Shown: one piece after another, positions 7,764 to 17,700 of the stretch | Position numbering within the stretch: the stretch's first letter is position 1 | Layout of the letters: every line of letters starts with the position of its first letter | From: Mumia sp. zg.B17 | GTDB lineage: Bacteria; Actinomycetota; Actinomycetes; Propionibacteriales; Nocardioidaceae | Direction: 5' to 3' | DNA length: 64,000 nucleotides | Assembly: GCF_019550915.1 (NCBI RefSeq) | Contig: NZ_JAHWCI010000009.1 | Location: forward strand, 186,001-250,000 | Translations under genes and position numbers: made by a program | The notes under the pieces: generated by a model | What the model was told of the DNA's origin: nothing | Databases searched by the model: none | What the model saw: the letters and a program-made list of their open reading frames with translations, nothing else

Positions 7764-9281
7764 ATGGCCACAGCCGCCACCGGGACGGTCGCGCTCGCCC
7801 TGAGCGACGTCTCGAAGAGGTTCGGGCAGGTGGTCGCCCTGCGTGCAGGCAGCCTGACCGTCACCACCGGGTCCATCCACGCGCTGGTCGGCGAGAACGG
7901 CGCAGGCAAGTCGACGATGGTCAAGATCATCGCGGGCCTCTATCGGCCGGACTCCGGATCGTACGAGCTGTTCGGCGAGCCGGTCGACTTCCGGACCACC
8001 GCCGACGCCAAGGACGCCGGCATCGCGGTGATCTACCAGGAGCCGACGCTGTTCCCCGACCTCAGCGTCACCGAGAACATCTTCATGGGGCGCCAGCCGC
8101 GGTCGCGGTTCGGCAGCATCGACCGCAAGGCCATGGACACCGAGGCGCGCGCGTTGTTCGCCCGTCTCGGCGTCGCCATCGACCCGGAGCGCCCCGCTGA
8201 CGGCCTGTCCATCGCGGACCAGCAGATCATCGAGATCGCGAAGGCCATCTCCCTCGACGCCCGCGTCCTCATCATGGACGAGCCGACCGCCGCACTGAGC
8301 GGCATCGAGGTCGACCGCCTGATGACGATCGCCCGCGCGCTGCGCGACGAGGGCCGCGCACTGGTCTTCATCTCCCACCGCTTCGACGAGGTCTTCAGCC
8401 TCTGCGACACGATCACCGTGATGCGCGACGGCTCGTACGTCTCGACCGACGCGGTCGCCGACGTCACCGTCGACGACATCGTGCGCCGACTCGTCGGGCG
8501 CGACGTCGAGGACCTCTATCCCAAGCAGGACGCGCAGATCGGCGACGTCGTCCTCGAGATCGAGGGCCTCACCCGTGCCGGTGTGTTCCACGACGTCGAC
8601 CTCCAGGTCCGGCGGGGCGAGATCGTCGGGCTCGCTGGTCTCGTCGGCGCCGGCCGGAGCGAGATCATGCAGGCGGCGTTCGGGGTCGACCCGTACGACT
8701 CGGGCACGGTCAGGGTGGCCGGCAAGGCCGTCCCTGCCGGGGACCCCGCGGCCGCCATCCGCCTCGGGCTCGCCCTGGTCCCGGAGGACCGGCGCAAGCA
8801 CGGCCTCGTCCTCGACGCCTCGATCGCCCGCAACATCACCATGGCGATCCGCCGTCGCCTCTCGCGCGCCGGCATCCTGTCGTCCGGAGCCGAGAACGCG
8901 ACAGCCCGTGACTGGGCCTCGCGCCTGGAGGTCAAGGCGGCGACGCTCGACGCTCTCGCCGGCACCCTCAGCGGCGGCAACCAGCAGAAGGTCGTGCTCG
9001 CCAAGTGGCTCAGCACCGCACCCGACGTGCTGATCGTCGACGAGCCGACCCGCGGCATCGACGTCGGCACCAAGGCCGAGGTGCACCGGCTCCTGTCTGC
9101 CCTCGCCGGCGAGGGCATGGGCATCGTCATGATCTCGTCGGAGCTGCCCGAGGTGCTCGGGATGGCCGACCGGGTCGTCGTCGTGCACGAGGGCCGGATC
9201 ACGGCCGAGCTGAGCCGTGAGCAGGCGACCCCCGAGGCCGTGATGTTCGCGGCGACCAACACCGAGGGAGCCTCCGCATGA
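7764..9281 (+). CDS. Rhamnose (carbohydrate) ABC importer, ATP-binding protein
   Basis: A 505-residue double ATPase of the CUT2 (ribose/rhamnose) class. The first cassette has Walker A GENGAGKST, a signature region in LSIADQQIIEIAKA and Walker B LIMDEPTAAL. The second has a degenerate Walker A (GLVGAGRSE), as usual in this class, plus signature LSGGNQQKV and Walker B LIVDEPTRGID. It powers uptake with the two permeases and lipoprotein that follow. ATG 7764 has GAGGAAG a few bases upstream; the open frame extends upstream only through the promoter. First gene of the rhamnose operon. Confidence 0.92.
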   Translation: MATAATGTVALALSDVSKRFGQVVALRAGSLTVTTGSIHALVGENGAGKSTMVKIIAGLYRPDSGSYELFGEPVDFRTTADAKDAGIAVIYQEPTLFPDLSVTENIFMGRQPRSRFGSIDRKAMDTEARALFARLGVAIDPERPADGLSIADQQIIEIAKAISLDARVLIMDEPTAALSGIEVDRLMTIARALRDEGRALVFISHRFDEVFSLCDTITVMRDGSYVSTDAVADVTVDDIVRRLVGRDVEDLYPKQDAQIGDVVLEIEGLTRAGVFHDVDLQVRRGEIVGLAGLVGAGRSEIMQAAFGVDPYDSGTVRVAGKAVPAGDPAAAIRLGLALVPEDRRKHGLVLDASIARNITMAIRRRLSRAGILSSGAENATARDWASRLEVKAATLDALAGTLSGGNQQKVVLAKWLSTAPDVLIVDEPTRGIDVGTKAEVHRLLSALAGEGMGIVMISSELPEVLGMADRVVVVHEGRITAELSREQATPEAVMFAATNTEGASA

Positions 9282-10321
9282 GCACCGCAGCCACGACCGC
9301 GACGACGCCGGCGCCCCCGCCGCCCCCGAGCGTCGGCGCCCGGGTCCGCAAGGTCCTCCAGGCGCGCGAGACCGGCATCGTCCTGGCCTTCCTCGTGGTC
9401 CTGGCCGTGACCACCGCGATCAACCCGTCGTTCCTCTTCAGCAAGGACGGCTGGCGCGACCTCTTCCTGACGCCGTCGATCCTCGTGGTGCTCGCCGTCG
9501 GCCAGGCGATCGTCATCATCACCCGCAACGTGGACCTGTCGGTCGGGTCGATCCTCGGTCTGGTCGCCTACGCGACCGGCCGGCTCTTCGTCGACACAGG
9601 GCTGCCGATCATCGTCGTGCTGCTGCTCGCGATCCTGCTCGGCGTCGTGCTCGGCCTGATCAACGGCGCACTCGTCGCGTTCGCCAAGGTGCCGGCGCTG
9701 GTGATCACGCTCGGCACGCTCTACGTCTATCGCGGCATCATGATGTCGTGGGCCGGCTCCGACCGGATCAACGCCTCCGACATCCCGCGCGACCTGCTCA
9801 CGTTCGGTACGTCGTCGGTGCTCGGCATCCCGACGCTCGCGTGGATCTCGTTCGCCGTGCTCGGGGTCGCCATCGTCTTGATGCGCAGCTCGCGCGCCGG
9901 GCGCGAGATGTACGCCCTCGGCTCCGACCCCGAGGCCGCCACGCTCTACGGGCTGCCCAAGACCAAGCGCACCCTCGTCGCCTTCGCGGTCTCCGGCGGT
10001 CTGGCCGGGCTCGCGGCCGTCCTCTACGTCGCGCGCTACGGCACCATCAGCTCCGGCGCCGGGCTCGGCATCGAGTTCGAGGCGGTCGGCGCCGCCGTGA
10101 TCGGTGGCGTCGCGATCTTCGGCGGCAGCGGCACCGTCCTCGGTGCGGCGGTCGGCGCGTACCTCCTCATGACGATCAACCGCGGTCTCCCGATCCTCGG
10201 CATCCAGGACTTCTGGCAGCGCGCGGTCGTCGGCCTGCTCATCATCGTCGCGATCGTGCTGGACAAGGTCCTCAAGGACCGACAGCACAAGAAGCTGCTG
10301 GCAGAGAGGGACGCCGAATGA
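9278..10321 (+). CDS. Rhamnose ABC importer, permease 1
   Basis: A 347-residue CUT2-type permease (BPD_transp_2 family, like RbsC/RhaP). It has about 8-10 membrane segments and a hydrophilic, Pro-rich N-terminus (ATTPAPPPPPSVG). The family segments TRNVDLSVGSILGL and the C-terminal GAAVIGGVAIFGGSGTVLGA are present. It overlaps the ATPase stop by ATGA and the next permease by ATGA, so the three are translationally coupled. Confidence 0.9.
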   Translation: MSTAATTATTPAPPPPPSVGARVRKVLQARETGIVLAFLVVLAVTTAINPSFLFSKDGWRDLFLTPSILVVLAVGQAIVIITRNVDLSVGSILGLVAYATGRLFVDTGLPIIVVLLLAILLGVVLGLINGALVAFAKVPALVITLGTLYVYRGIMMSWAGSDRINASDIPRDLLTFGTSSVLGIPTLAWISFAVLGVAIVLMRSSRAGREMYALGSDPEAATLYGLPKTKRTLVAFAVSGGLAGLAAVLYVARYGTISSGAGLGIEFEAVGAAVIGGVAIFGGSGTVLGAAVGAYLLMTINRGLPILGIQDFWQRAVVGLLIIVAIVLDKVLKDRQHKKLLAERDAE

Positions 10322-11427
10322 CCAGCCTGATCGACCCCTCCGACACCTCCACGCCCTCGCGCGGCCGGACCTACCGCGACCATCAGCGTCCGCTGTGGCA
10401 GCGGGTCCTGCTCAGCCGCGACGTCGCGGTCTGGGCCGCCCTGGTCGTCGTCTACCTGTACGCCTCGGCGACCGTGCCGTTCTTCGACCGGCCGATCACC
10501 ATCACGTACCTCCTCCTCGACGTCGCCCCGATCCTCCTGATCGCGCTCCCGATGACGCTCGTGATCATCACCGGAGAGATCGACCTCTCGGTCGCCAGCA
10601 CCGTGGCGCTCGCGAGCGTGTCGTTCGGCGTGCTCTACGACAAGGGCACGCCCGTCGTCCTCGCGGCGGTCGCCGCCCTGCTCGTCGGGGTCGTCTGCGG
10701 TGCGTTCAACGGCTTCCTCGTCACCGTGGTCGGGCTGCCGTCGCTGGCCGTCACGATCGGCACGCTCGCGCTCTACCGCGGTATCGCGGTGGGCCTGCTC
10801 GGCACCACCGCCGTCACCGACTTCCCCGAGGCGTGGACCGACTGGGCACGCGGCCGGATCGGCGAGTCAGACATCCCGTCGATCATGATCGTGTTCGCGG
10901 TGCTGGCCGTCCTCTTCATCGTCCTGCTCCACTTCACCGCCTTCGGCCGCGGCATCTTCGCGATCGGCCTCAACGAGGGCGCCGCCCGGTTCTCCGGGAT
11001 CCGGGTCGAGCGCACCAAGCTGGTGCTGTTCATGCTGACCGGTGTCGTGTCGGCCATGGCAGGCATCTATTACACGCTGCGCTACGGCAGCGCCCGCGGC
11101 GACAACGCCAACGGCATGGAGCTCCAGGTCATCGCCGCCGTGCTGCTCGGCGGCGTCTCCATCTTCGGCGGACGTGGCGCACTCCCCGGCGTGATCGCCG
11201 GCGTGCTCCTCATCGGGGCGATCGGCAGCGCACTGCGCCTGGCCGACCAGACCGCCGACGTCATCAACATCGTCACCGGCCTGCTGCTGGTCGTCTCCGT
11301 CGTGGGCTCCAGCGTCCTCGGCTGGATCGGCAGCCGGCGACGTCGTGGCGCCCCCGAGCCCAACAGCACCACCCCCCAGGCCGACCCGGACGGGCCGGTC
11401 AGCAATCGAGAGAGAGAAGACCGATGA
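10318..11427 (+). CDS. Rhamnose ABC importer, permease 2
   Basis: A 369-residue CUT2 permease and paralogue of the gene before it, with TGEIDLSVASTVALASVSF and ..VLLGGVSIFGGRGALPG. Two different permeases making a heterodimer is the arrangement known for rhizobial RhaP/RhaQ. The start at 10318 is fixed by the ATGA overlap. The C-terminus carries a hydrophilic tail (SRRRRGAPEPNSTTPQ) that probably lies in the cytoplasm. Confidence 0.9.
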   Translation: MTSLIDPSDTSTPSRGRTYRDHQRPLWQRVLLSRDVAVWAALVVVYLYASATVPFFDRPITITYLLLDVAPILLIALPMTLVIITGEIDLSVASTVALASVSFGVLYDKGTPVVLAAVAALLVGVVCGAFNGFLVTVVGLPSLAVTIGTLALYRGIAVGLLGTTAVTDFPEAWTDWARGRIGESDIPSIMIVFAVLAVLFIVLLHFTAFGRGIFAIGLNEGAARFSGIRVERTKLVLFMLTGVVSAMAGIYYTLRYGSARGDNANGMELQVIAAVLLGGVSIFGGRGALPGVIAGVLLIGAIGSALRLADQTADVINIVTGLLLVVSVVGSSVLGWIGSRRRRGAPEPNSTTPQADPDGPVSNREREDR

Positions 11428-12470
11428 CCACACAGACCACGAGGCGACGCGGCCTCGCGCGGTTCGTCCCGGCCGTCGCCGCCGTGCTGGGCATGAGCCT
11501 GGTGCTCGCCGCCTGCGGCGGGAGCGACGACGAGGGTAACGGCGGAGGCGGCGGCGACGACGTCTCGGTCACCTTCCTCCCCAAGAACCTCGGCAACCCC
11601 TACTTCGAGACGTCCTCCAAGGGCGGCAAGGCTGCCGTCGAGGAGTTCGAGGGCACCTTCAAGGAGGTCGGCCCGTCCGAGGCGACCCCCGACTCGCAGG
11701 TCAGCTACATCAACACGCTGACCCAGCAGGGCACCGGCGCCATCGCGATCTCGGCCAACGACCCCGAGGCCATCGGCGACGCGCTCCAGGAGGCGCGTGA
11801 CGCCGGCACCAAGGTCGTCACCTTCGACTCCGACACCAAGCCGGAGTACCGCGACCTCTTCGTGAACCAGGCGGATGCGAAGGGCATCGCCTCCAAGCAG
11901 GTCGAGCTCATCGCCAAGGCCATCGGCGACCAGGGCAAGATCGCGATCCTCTCGGCGTCGGCGAACGCGACGAACCAGAACGAGTGGATCAAGCTCATGG
12001 AGGAGGATCTCAAGGCGAACCACCCGAAGATCCAGCTCGTCGAGACGGTCTACGGCGACGACGACGACCAGACGTCGTTCGACAAGACCGCCGCACTCCT
12101 GCAGAAGCACCCCGACCTCAAGGGCATCGTCTCGCCCACCACGGTCGGCATCGCCGCAGCGGCGCGCTACCTCTCGGACTCGCAGTACAAGGGCAAGGTC
12201 CAGCTCACCGGTCTGGGCACGCCCGACCAGATGCGCGAGTACGTCAAGAACGGCACGGTCGGCTCCTTCGCCCTCTGGAACCCCGAGGACCTCGGCTACC
12301 TGACCGCCTTCGCCGCCAAGGCGCTCGTCGACGGCGACATCAAGGGCGAAGAGGGTGACACGTTCGAGGCGGGCAAGCTCGGCGAGTACACCGTCGGCGC
12401 CGACGGTGTCGTGCTCCTCGGCGACCCGCTCGAGTTCAACAAGGACAACATCGACGACTTCCAGTTCTGA
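11424..12470 (+). CDS. Rhamnose ABC importer, substrate-binding lipoprotein
   Basis: A 348-residue solute-binding protein. Residues 1-30 are a lipoprotein signal (basic start, hydrophobic stretch, LAACGG lipobox). A Gly/Asp linker follows, then a periplasmic-binding-protein type 1 fold beginning VSVTFLPKNLGNPYFET. The arrangement matches RhaS-type rhamnose binders. It overlaps the permease stop by ATGA. It should be anchored outside the membrane by its N-terminal Cys. A strong hairpin follows before the catabolic genes. Confidence 0.9.
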   Translation: MTTQTTRRRGLARFVPAVAAVLGMSLVLAACGGSDDEGNGGGGGDDVSVTFLPKNLGNPYFETSSKGGKAAVEEFEGTFKEVGPSEATPDSQVSYINTLTQQGTGAIAISANDPEAIGDALQEARDAGTKVVTFDSDTKPEYRDLFVNQADAKGIASKQVELIAKAIGDQGKIAILSASANATNQNEWIKLMEEDLKANHPKIQLVETVYGDDDDQTSFDKTAALLQKHPDLKGIVSPTTVGIAAAARYLSDSQYKGKVQLTGLGTPDQMREYVKNGTVGSFALWNPEDLGYLTAFAAKALVDGDIKGEEGDTFEAGKLGEYTVGADGVVLLGDPLEFNKDNIDDFQF

Positions 12471-12561
12471 GACCTGACGTCTCGGACGAGTCGTACGCCC
12501 GAGCACAGCACCTCTGACCAGGAGGTCTGAGCTCGCCGGGCCACCCGCCCGGCACCACGAC

Positions 12562-12605
12562 GTGGTTCCCGGTCGCCCCTGCGGCCAGGGGTGACCGGGA
12601 ACCAC
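12562..12605 (+). terminator. Long intercistronic hairpin between importer and catabolic genes
   Basis: GTGGTTCCCGGTC..CCCCT pairs with AGGGG..GACCGGGAACCAC: a 19-base stem with a single mismatch and a six-base loop. No U-tract follows. It may be a partial terminator or a 3' stabiliser that keeps importer mRNA more abundant than the downstream enzymes. A shorter hairpin (ACCTC/GAGGT) lies at 12510-12526. Confidence 0.7.
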
Positions 12606-12627
12606 TCCGAACACTTCCGGAGGAACG

Positions 12628-13029
12628 ATGCGCCGCGTGTGCTTCCAGCTTCAGGTCCGGCAGGACCGGATCGACGAGTACCGCCGGCGCCACGCCGCGG
12701 TGTGGCCAGAGATGTTGGAGGCCCTGGACGCCGCCGGCTGGCACAACTACTCGCTGTTCCTCCGCCCCGACGGGCTCCTGATCGGCTACCTCGAGACCGA
12801 GTCGCTCGAGCGGGCCCGCGCCCAGATGGCGGCCACCGACGTCAACCGGCGGTGGCAGGCCGAGATGGCCGAGCTCTTCGAGGACCTCGACGGAGCACCT
12901 GACGAAGGCTTCCTCGAGCTGGAGGAGATCTTCCACCTCGAGGACCAGCTGGCTGCCCACCAGGCGACCGAGACTTCGACGGCACAGACGACCGCGCGCG
13001 AGACCCGTGCGCGAGGAGAGAGCAACTGA
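12628..13029 (+). CDS. rhaM: L-rhamnose mutarotase
   Basis: A 133-residue protein of the RhaM/RhaU family that interconverts alpha and beta L-rhamnopyranose. The family pattern is clear: FQLQVRQDRIDEYRRRHAAVWPEML with the catalytic-region His, then GWHNYSLFLRPDGLLIGYLE and WQAEMAELF. The normal length is about 105 residues; here a low-complexity tail of about 28 residues (ETSTAQTTARETRARGESN) is added. GGAGG sits nine bases upstream of the ATG. The isomerase starts two bases after its stop. Confidence 0.92.
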   Translation: MRRVCFQLQVRQDRIDEYRRRHAAVWPEMLEALDAAGWHNYSLFLRPDGLLIGYLETESLERARAQMAATDVNRRWQAEMAELFEDLDGAPDEGFLELEEIFHLEDQLAAHQATETSTAQTTARETRARGESN

Positions 13030-13030
13030 C

Positions 13031-14194
13031 ATGACGAACTTCGCCGACATCGCGTCGCGGCTCACCGAGCAGGAGATCGAGGTTCCCTCCTGGGCCTACG
13101 GCAACTCCGGCACGCGCTTCAAGGTCTTCGGCTCGCCCGGCACACCTCGTACGGTCGAGGAGAAGATCGCCGACGCGGCCGCGGTCCACCGCTTCACCGG
13201 CCTCGCCCCGCGCGTCGCGCTCCACATCCCGTGGGACCAGACCGACGACTACGCGGCGCTGCGCCGCTTCGCCGAGGACCAGGGCATCGGCCTGGGCACC
13301 ATCAACAGCAACACGTTCCAGGACGACGACTACAAGCTCGGCGCCCTGACCCACACCGATCCGAAGATCCGCCAGAAGGCGATCGACCACCACTTCGAGT
13401 GCATCGACGTGATGGACGCGACCGGCTCGCGCGACCTCAAGATCTGGCTCGCCGAGGGCAGCAACTACCCCGGCCAGGCGGACATGCGCGGACGGCAGGA
13501 CCGCCTCGCGGAGTCGCTCGCCACGATCTATGAGCGCCTGTCCGCCGACCAGCGTCTCGTGCTCGAGTACAAGTTCTTCGAGCCGTCCTTCTACCACACC
13601 GACGTGCCGGACTGGGGCACGGCGTACACGCAGGTCGCCGCCCTCGGGGACAACGCGGTCGTCTGCCTCGACACCGGCCACCACGCCCCCGGCACCAACA
13701 TCGAGTTCATCGTCGCCCAGCTGCTGCGCCTCGGGAAGCTCGGCTCGTTCGACTTCAACTCGCGCTTCTACGCCGACGACGACCTCATCGTGGGCGCGGC
13801 GGACCCGTACCAGCTCTTCCGGATCCTGTTCGAGGTCGTCCGTGGCGGCGGGTACGGCAGGGACGGCGACGTCGCGTTCATGCTCGACCAGTGCCACAAC
13901 ATCGAGAAGAAGATCCCCGGGCAGATCCGCTCGGTGCTCAACGTGCAGGAGATGACCGCGCGTGCGCTGCTCGTCGACACCGCGGCGCTGACCGCGGCCC
14001 AGGCTGACGGTGACGTCCTCCTTGCCAACGAGATCTTCATGGACGCCTTCTACACCGACGTACGTACCGACCTCGCCGCATGGCGCGAGACGCAGGGCCT
14101 GCCGTCCAACCCGATGCAGGCCTACCTCGCCAGCGGCTACCAGGAACAGATCGAGGCCGATCGGGTCGGCGGGACCCAGGCCGGATGGAGCTGA
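13031..14194 (+). CDS. rhaI: L-rhamnose isomerase (RhaI type)
   Basis: A 387-residue TIM-barrel sugar isomerase converting L-rhamnose to L-rhamnulose. It belongs to the actinobacterial/Pseudomonas RhaI type rather than the E. coli RhaA type. Recognisable parts are ALHIPWDQTDDY, GTINSNTFQDDDYKLG, LEYKFFEPSFYHTDV and CLDTGHHAPGTNIEF, where Glu, His and Asp side chains bind the two metals. ATG 13031 is chosen over an upstream in-frame ATG that would overlap rhaM. Its stop overlaps the next start (TGATG). Confidence 0.92.
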   Translation: MTNFADIASRLTEQEIEVPSWAYGNSGTRFKVFGSPGTPRTVEEKIADAAAVHRFTGLAPRVALHIPWDQTDDYAALRRFAEDQGIGLGTINSNTFQDDDYKLGALTHTDPKIRQKAIDHHFECIDVMDATGSRDLKIWLAEGSNYPGQADMRGRQDRLAESLATIYERLSADQRLVLEYKFFEPSFYHTDVPDWGTAYTQVAALGDNAVVCLDTGHHAPGTNIEFIVAQLLRLGKLGSFDFNSRFYADDDLIVGAADPYQLFRILFEVVRGGGYGRDGDVAFMLDQCHNIEKKIPGQIRSVLNVQEMTARALLVDTAALTAAQADGDVLLANEIFMDAFYTDVRTDLAAWRETQGLPSNPMQAYLASGYQEQIEADRVGGTQAGWS

Positions 14195-16263
14195 TGAGCA
14201 CGATGTCCGACAACACCACGGCGAACGCCGCCAACGAGACCGCGAAGGCGCTCATCGAGCGCTCGAACCGCCTCGGCGCCGATCCGCGCAACACCAACTA
14301 CGCCGGTGGCAACACGTCTGCCAAGGGCACCGACACCGACCCGGTCACCGGCGAGGCCGTCGAGCTCCTGTGGGTCAAGGGCTCGGGAGGCGACCTCGGC
14401 ACGCTCAAGGAGTCCGGCCTCGCCGTCCTGCGCCTGGACCGCATGCGTGCGCTCGTCGACGTCTACCCGGGCGTCGAGCGCGAGGACGAGATGGTCGCGG
14501 CGTTCGACTACTGCCTCCACGGCAAGGGTGGTGCCGCTCCGTCGATCGACACCGCGATGCACGGGCTCGTCGACGCGGCGCACGTCGACCACCTGCACCC
14601 CGACTCCGGGATCGCGGTCGCGACCGCCGCCGACGGCGAGGAGCTGACCGGCAAGATCTTCGGCGACAAGGTCGTCTGGGTCCCGTGGCGTCGTCCCGGC
14701 TTCCAGCTCGGGCTCGACATCGCCGAGATCAAGGCCAAGAACCCGCAGGCGATCGGCTGCGTCCTCGGCGGGCACGGCATCACGGCGTGGGGCGACACCT
14801 CCGAGGAGGCCGAGCAGAACTCGCTGTGGATCATCCGCACCGCGGCGGCCTACATCGAGGAGCACAGCAAGCCCGAGCCGTTCGGCCCCGCCCTCGACGG
14901 GTACACCGCGCTGCCGGAGGACGAGCGGCGCGCTAAGGCTGCCGCGCTCGCGCCGACGATCCGCGGGATCGCGAGCCAGGACCGCCCGATGGTCGGCCAC
15001 TTCACCGACTCCGACGTGGTGCTCGACTTCCTCTCGCACGCCGAGCACCCGCGGCTCGCCGAGCTCGGCACCTCGTGCCCCGACCACTTCCTCCGTACGA
15101 AGGTCAAGCCGCTCGTGCTCGACCTCCCCGCGGACGCGTCGGTCGAGGACTCGATCGCCCGCCTGAAGGAGCTCGCGGGGTCCTACCGCGAGGACTACCA
15201 GGCGTACTACGACCGGCACGCGACGTCGGACAGCCCCGCGATCCGTGGTGCCGATCCGCTCATCGTGCTGGTCCCGGGTGTCGGCATGTTCAGCTTCGGC
15301 AAGGACAAGCAGACCGCCCGCGTCGCCGGTGAGTTCTACGTCAACGCGATCAACGTGATGCGCGGCGCCGAGGGGCTCTCGACATACGCGCCGATCGACG
15401 AGTCGGAGAAGTTCCGCATCGAGTACTGGGCGCTGGAGGAGGCCAAGCTCCAGCGGATGCCGAAGCCCAAGCCGCTGGCCACCCGCGTCGCGCTCGTCAC
15501 CGGCGCTGCGTCCGGCATCGGCAGGGCCACCGCGGAGAAGCTCGCCGCCGAGGGCGCCTGCGTCGTCATCGCCGACCTCGATCTGGAGAAGGCCCAGGAG
15601 GCTGCGGCCGAGCTCGGGAGCACCGACGTCGCGGTCGGCGTCCAGGTCGACGTCTCCGACGCCGACGCCGTCCAGGCAGCCGTGGACGCGGCGGTGCTCG
15701 CGTTCGGCGGTGTCGACCTCGTGGTCAACAACGCCGGCCTCTCGCTCTCGCGCTCGCTGCTGGAGACCACCGAGAAGGACTGGGACCTCCAGCACGACGT
15801 CATGGCCAAGGGGTCGTTCCTCGTCTCGAAGGCCACGGCGAAGGTGATGATCGAGCAGGAGATGGGCGGCGACGTCGTCTACATCTCCTCGAAGAACTCG
15901 ATCTTCGCCGGCCCCAACAACGTGGCGTACGGTGCGGCGAAGGCCGACCAGGCGCACCAGGTCCGGCTGCTCGCGGCCGAGCTCGGCGCGTACGGCATCA
16001 AGGTCAACGGCGTGAACCCCGACGGTGTCGTCCAGGGCTCGGGCATCTTCGCCAGCGGCTGGGGCGCGAACCGCGCCGCGGTCTACGGCGTGGAGGAGAA
16101 GGACCTCGGCAAGTTCTACGCGCAGCGGACCATCCTCAAGCGCGAGGTGCTGCCGGCCAACATCGCCAACGCGGTGTTCGTCCTCTGCAGCGCCGAGCTG
16201 AGCCACACGACCGGGCTGCACATCCCCGTGGACGCCGGCGTCGCCGCCGCGTTCCTGCGCTGA
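14194..16263 (+). CDS. Bifunctional rhamnulose-1-phosphate aldolase / short-chain dehydrogenase
   Basis: A 689-residue fusion. Residues 15-410 are a class II aldolase/adducin domain (NYAGGNTSAKG, VDHLHPDSGIA with metal-binding His residues). Residues 430-689 are an SDR with TGAASGIGRA, NNAGLS, catalytic Ser in YISSKNS and YGAAK. The aldolase cleaves rhamnulose-1-phosphate to DHAP and L-lactaldehyde. The SDR half probably oxidises lactaldehyde, since an L-lactate dehydrogenase is encoded two genes on. This fusion is known in actinobacterial and rhizobial rhamnose loci (RhaD/RhaEW type). ATG 14194 overlaps the rhaI stop; ATG 14203 is an alternative. Confidence 0.9.
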   Translation: MSTMSDNTTANAANETAKALIERSNRLGADPRNTNYAGGNTSAKGTDTDPVTGEAVELLWVKGSGGDLGTLKESGLAVLRLDRMRALVDVYPGVEREDEMVAAFDYCLHGKGGAAPSIDTAMHGLVDAAHVDHLHPDSGIAVATAADGEELTGKIFGDKVVWVPWRRPGFQLGLDIAEIKAKNPQAIGCVLGGHGITAWGDTSEEAEQNSLWIIRTAAAYIEEHSKPEPFGPALDGYTALPEDERRAKAAALAPTIRGIASQDRPMVGHFTDSDVVLDFLSHAEHPRLAELGTSCPDHFLRTKVKPLVLDLPADASVEDSIARLKELAGSYREDYQAYYDRHATSDSPAIRGADPLIVLVPGVGMFSFGKDKQTARVAGEFYVNAINVMRGAEGLSTYAPIDESEKFRIEYWALEEAKLQRMPKPKPLATRVALVTGAASGIGRATAEKLAAEGACVVIADLDLEKAQEAAAELGSTDVAVGVQVDVSDADAVQAAVDAAVLAFGGVDLVVNNAGLSLSRSLLETTEKDWDLQHDVMAKGSFLVSKATAKVMIEQEMGGDVVYISSKNSIFAGPNNVAYGAAKADQAHQVRLLAAELGAYGIKVNGVNPDGVVQGSGIFASGWGANRAAVYGVEEKDLGKFYAQRTILKREVLPANIANAVFVLCSAELSHTTGLHIPVDAGVAAAFLR

Positions 16264-16272
16264 GGCCGGTGC

Positions 16273-17700
16273 ATGTCTGAGCCTGTCCACGTCGCCTCGG
16301 TCGACCTCGGAGCCACCAGCGGACGCGTGGTGGTGGCCGAGGTCGGCCCGGACGGTGCGCGGCTGGAGGTCGTGCACCGGTTCGGGAACGCACCGGTGCG
16401 GCTGCCCGACGGTCTGCACTGGGACGTCGTCGGGCTCTTCCGCGAGGTCGTCGACGGCCTGCGGCTCGCCGTACGCTCCACGCCCGGCCTCGCCGGCGTG
16501 GCGGTCGACAGCTGGGCGGTCGACTACGCCCTGCTGCGGGACGGGCGGATGGTCTCGACGCCGTTCCACTACCGCGACAGCCGCACCGCGGCCGCCGTGG
16601 AGTCCGTGCACGCGACTGTGGCGCCCGCTGCCCTCTATGCGCGCAACGGGCTGCAGCACCTGCCGTTCAACACGGTCTTCCAGCTCGTCGCCGACGGCAC
16701 CCACCTGGAGCACGCCGACACGATGCTGATGGTGCCGGACCTCATCGGGCACTGGCTGAGCGGCCACGTCGGGACCGAGCTCACCAACGCCTCGACCACG
16801 GGCCTGCTCGACGTGACGACCGGCACCTGGGACACCGACCTCGCCAAGACGCTCGGCATCGCGCCGGACCTCCTGGCGCCGCTGGTCGCCCCCGGGACCA
16901 CGCTCGGAGGGCTGCTGCCGCACGTCGCTGCGGAGCTCGGCGGGCACGACCTGACCGTCACCACCGTGGGCTCGCACGACACGGCCTCGGCGGTCGCCGG
17001 CACGGTGCTGGGGCCGGACGACGCGTACGTGTCGTGCGGCACCTGGGGGCTGGCCGGGCTCGAGCTCGAGCGACCTGTCCTCGACGACGCGGCACGGCAG
17101 GCAGGCTTCACGAACGAGGGGGGCGTCGACGGGCGCGTCCGGTTCCTCCACAACGTGATGGGTCTGTGGCTGCTGAGCGAGTCCGTACGCACGTGGGAGC
17201 GCGAGGACGGGCGACCGGTCGAGCTGGCGTCCCTGCTGGCTGCCGCCGCCGAGGTCGAGACACCGCTGCTCTTCGACGTCGACGACCCGCGCTTCCTCCC
17301 GCCGGGCGACGTCCCGGCGCGGATCCGCGCGTACGCCGCAGAGCACGGCCTGCGGCCGCCGACCGGTCGCCCGGAGACGACACGCGCGATCCTCGAGAGC
17401 CTCGCCGACGCGTTCGCGACCACGCTCCGCCGCGCCGCGGAGCTCGCGGGTCGCCGGGTCCGCCGGATCCAGATCGTCGGTGGTGGCGCGCTCAACGGGC
17501 TGCTGTGCCAGCTCACCGCCGACCGATCAGGGCTCGAGGTGCTCGCCGGACCGGTGGAGGCCACCGCCCTCGGCAACGCGCTCGTGCAGGGCCGGACGCT
17601 CGGCGCCGTGTCCGGCGACCTGGACGCGCTCCGCGCTCTCGTCGGGAGCACGCTGGACCAGCAGCACTATCTTCCTCGCCCGCTCGGAAAGGTCTCCTGA
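16273..17700 (+). CDS. rhaB: Rhamnulokinase
   Basis: A 475-residue FGGY-family sugar kinase phosphorylating L-rhamnulose at C1. The N-terminal phosphate loop [15 protein letters not shown] is typical of RhaB. Further family features are [27 protein letters not shown] (catalytic Asp), [10 protein letters not shown] and [17 protein letters not shown]. It starts nine bases after the aldolase stop and its TGA overlaps the ATG of the lactate dehydrogenase gene by one base. Confidence 0.94.
   Translation: MSEPVHVASVDLGATSGRVVVAEVGPDGARLEVVHRFGNAPVRLPDGLHWDVVGLFREVVDGLRLAVRSTPGLAGVAVDSWAVDYALLRDGRMVSTPFHYRDSRTAAAVESVHATVAPAALYARNGLQHLPFNTVFQLVADGTHLEHADTMLMVPDLIGHWLSGHVGTELTNASTTGLLDVTTGTWDTDLAKTLGIAPDLLAPLVAPGTTLGGLLPHVAAELGGHDLTVTTVGSHDTASAVAGTVLGPDDAYVSCGTWGLAGLELERPVLDDAARQAGFTNEGGVDGRVRFLHNVMGLWLLSESVRTWEREDGRPVELASLLAAAAEVETPLLFDVDDPRFLPPGDVPARIRAYAAEHGLRPPTGRPETTRAILESLADAFATTLRRAAELAGRRVRRIQIVGGGALNGLLCQLTADRSGLEVLAGPVEATALGNALVQGRTLGAVSGDLDALRALVGSTLDQQHYLPRPLGKVS

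Noticed and set aside
14137-17346. A 1,069-residue open frame on the minus strand
   Set aside because: It is antisense to the rhamnose isomerase end, aldolase/SDR and rhamnulokinase genes, with composition typical of high-GC antisense frames and no domain.
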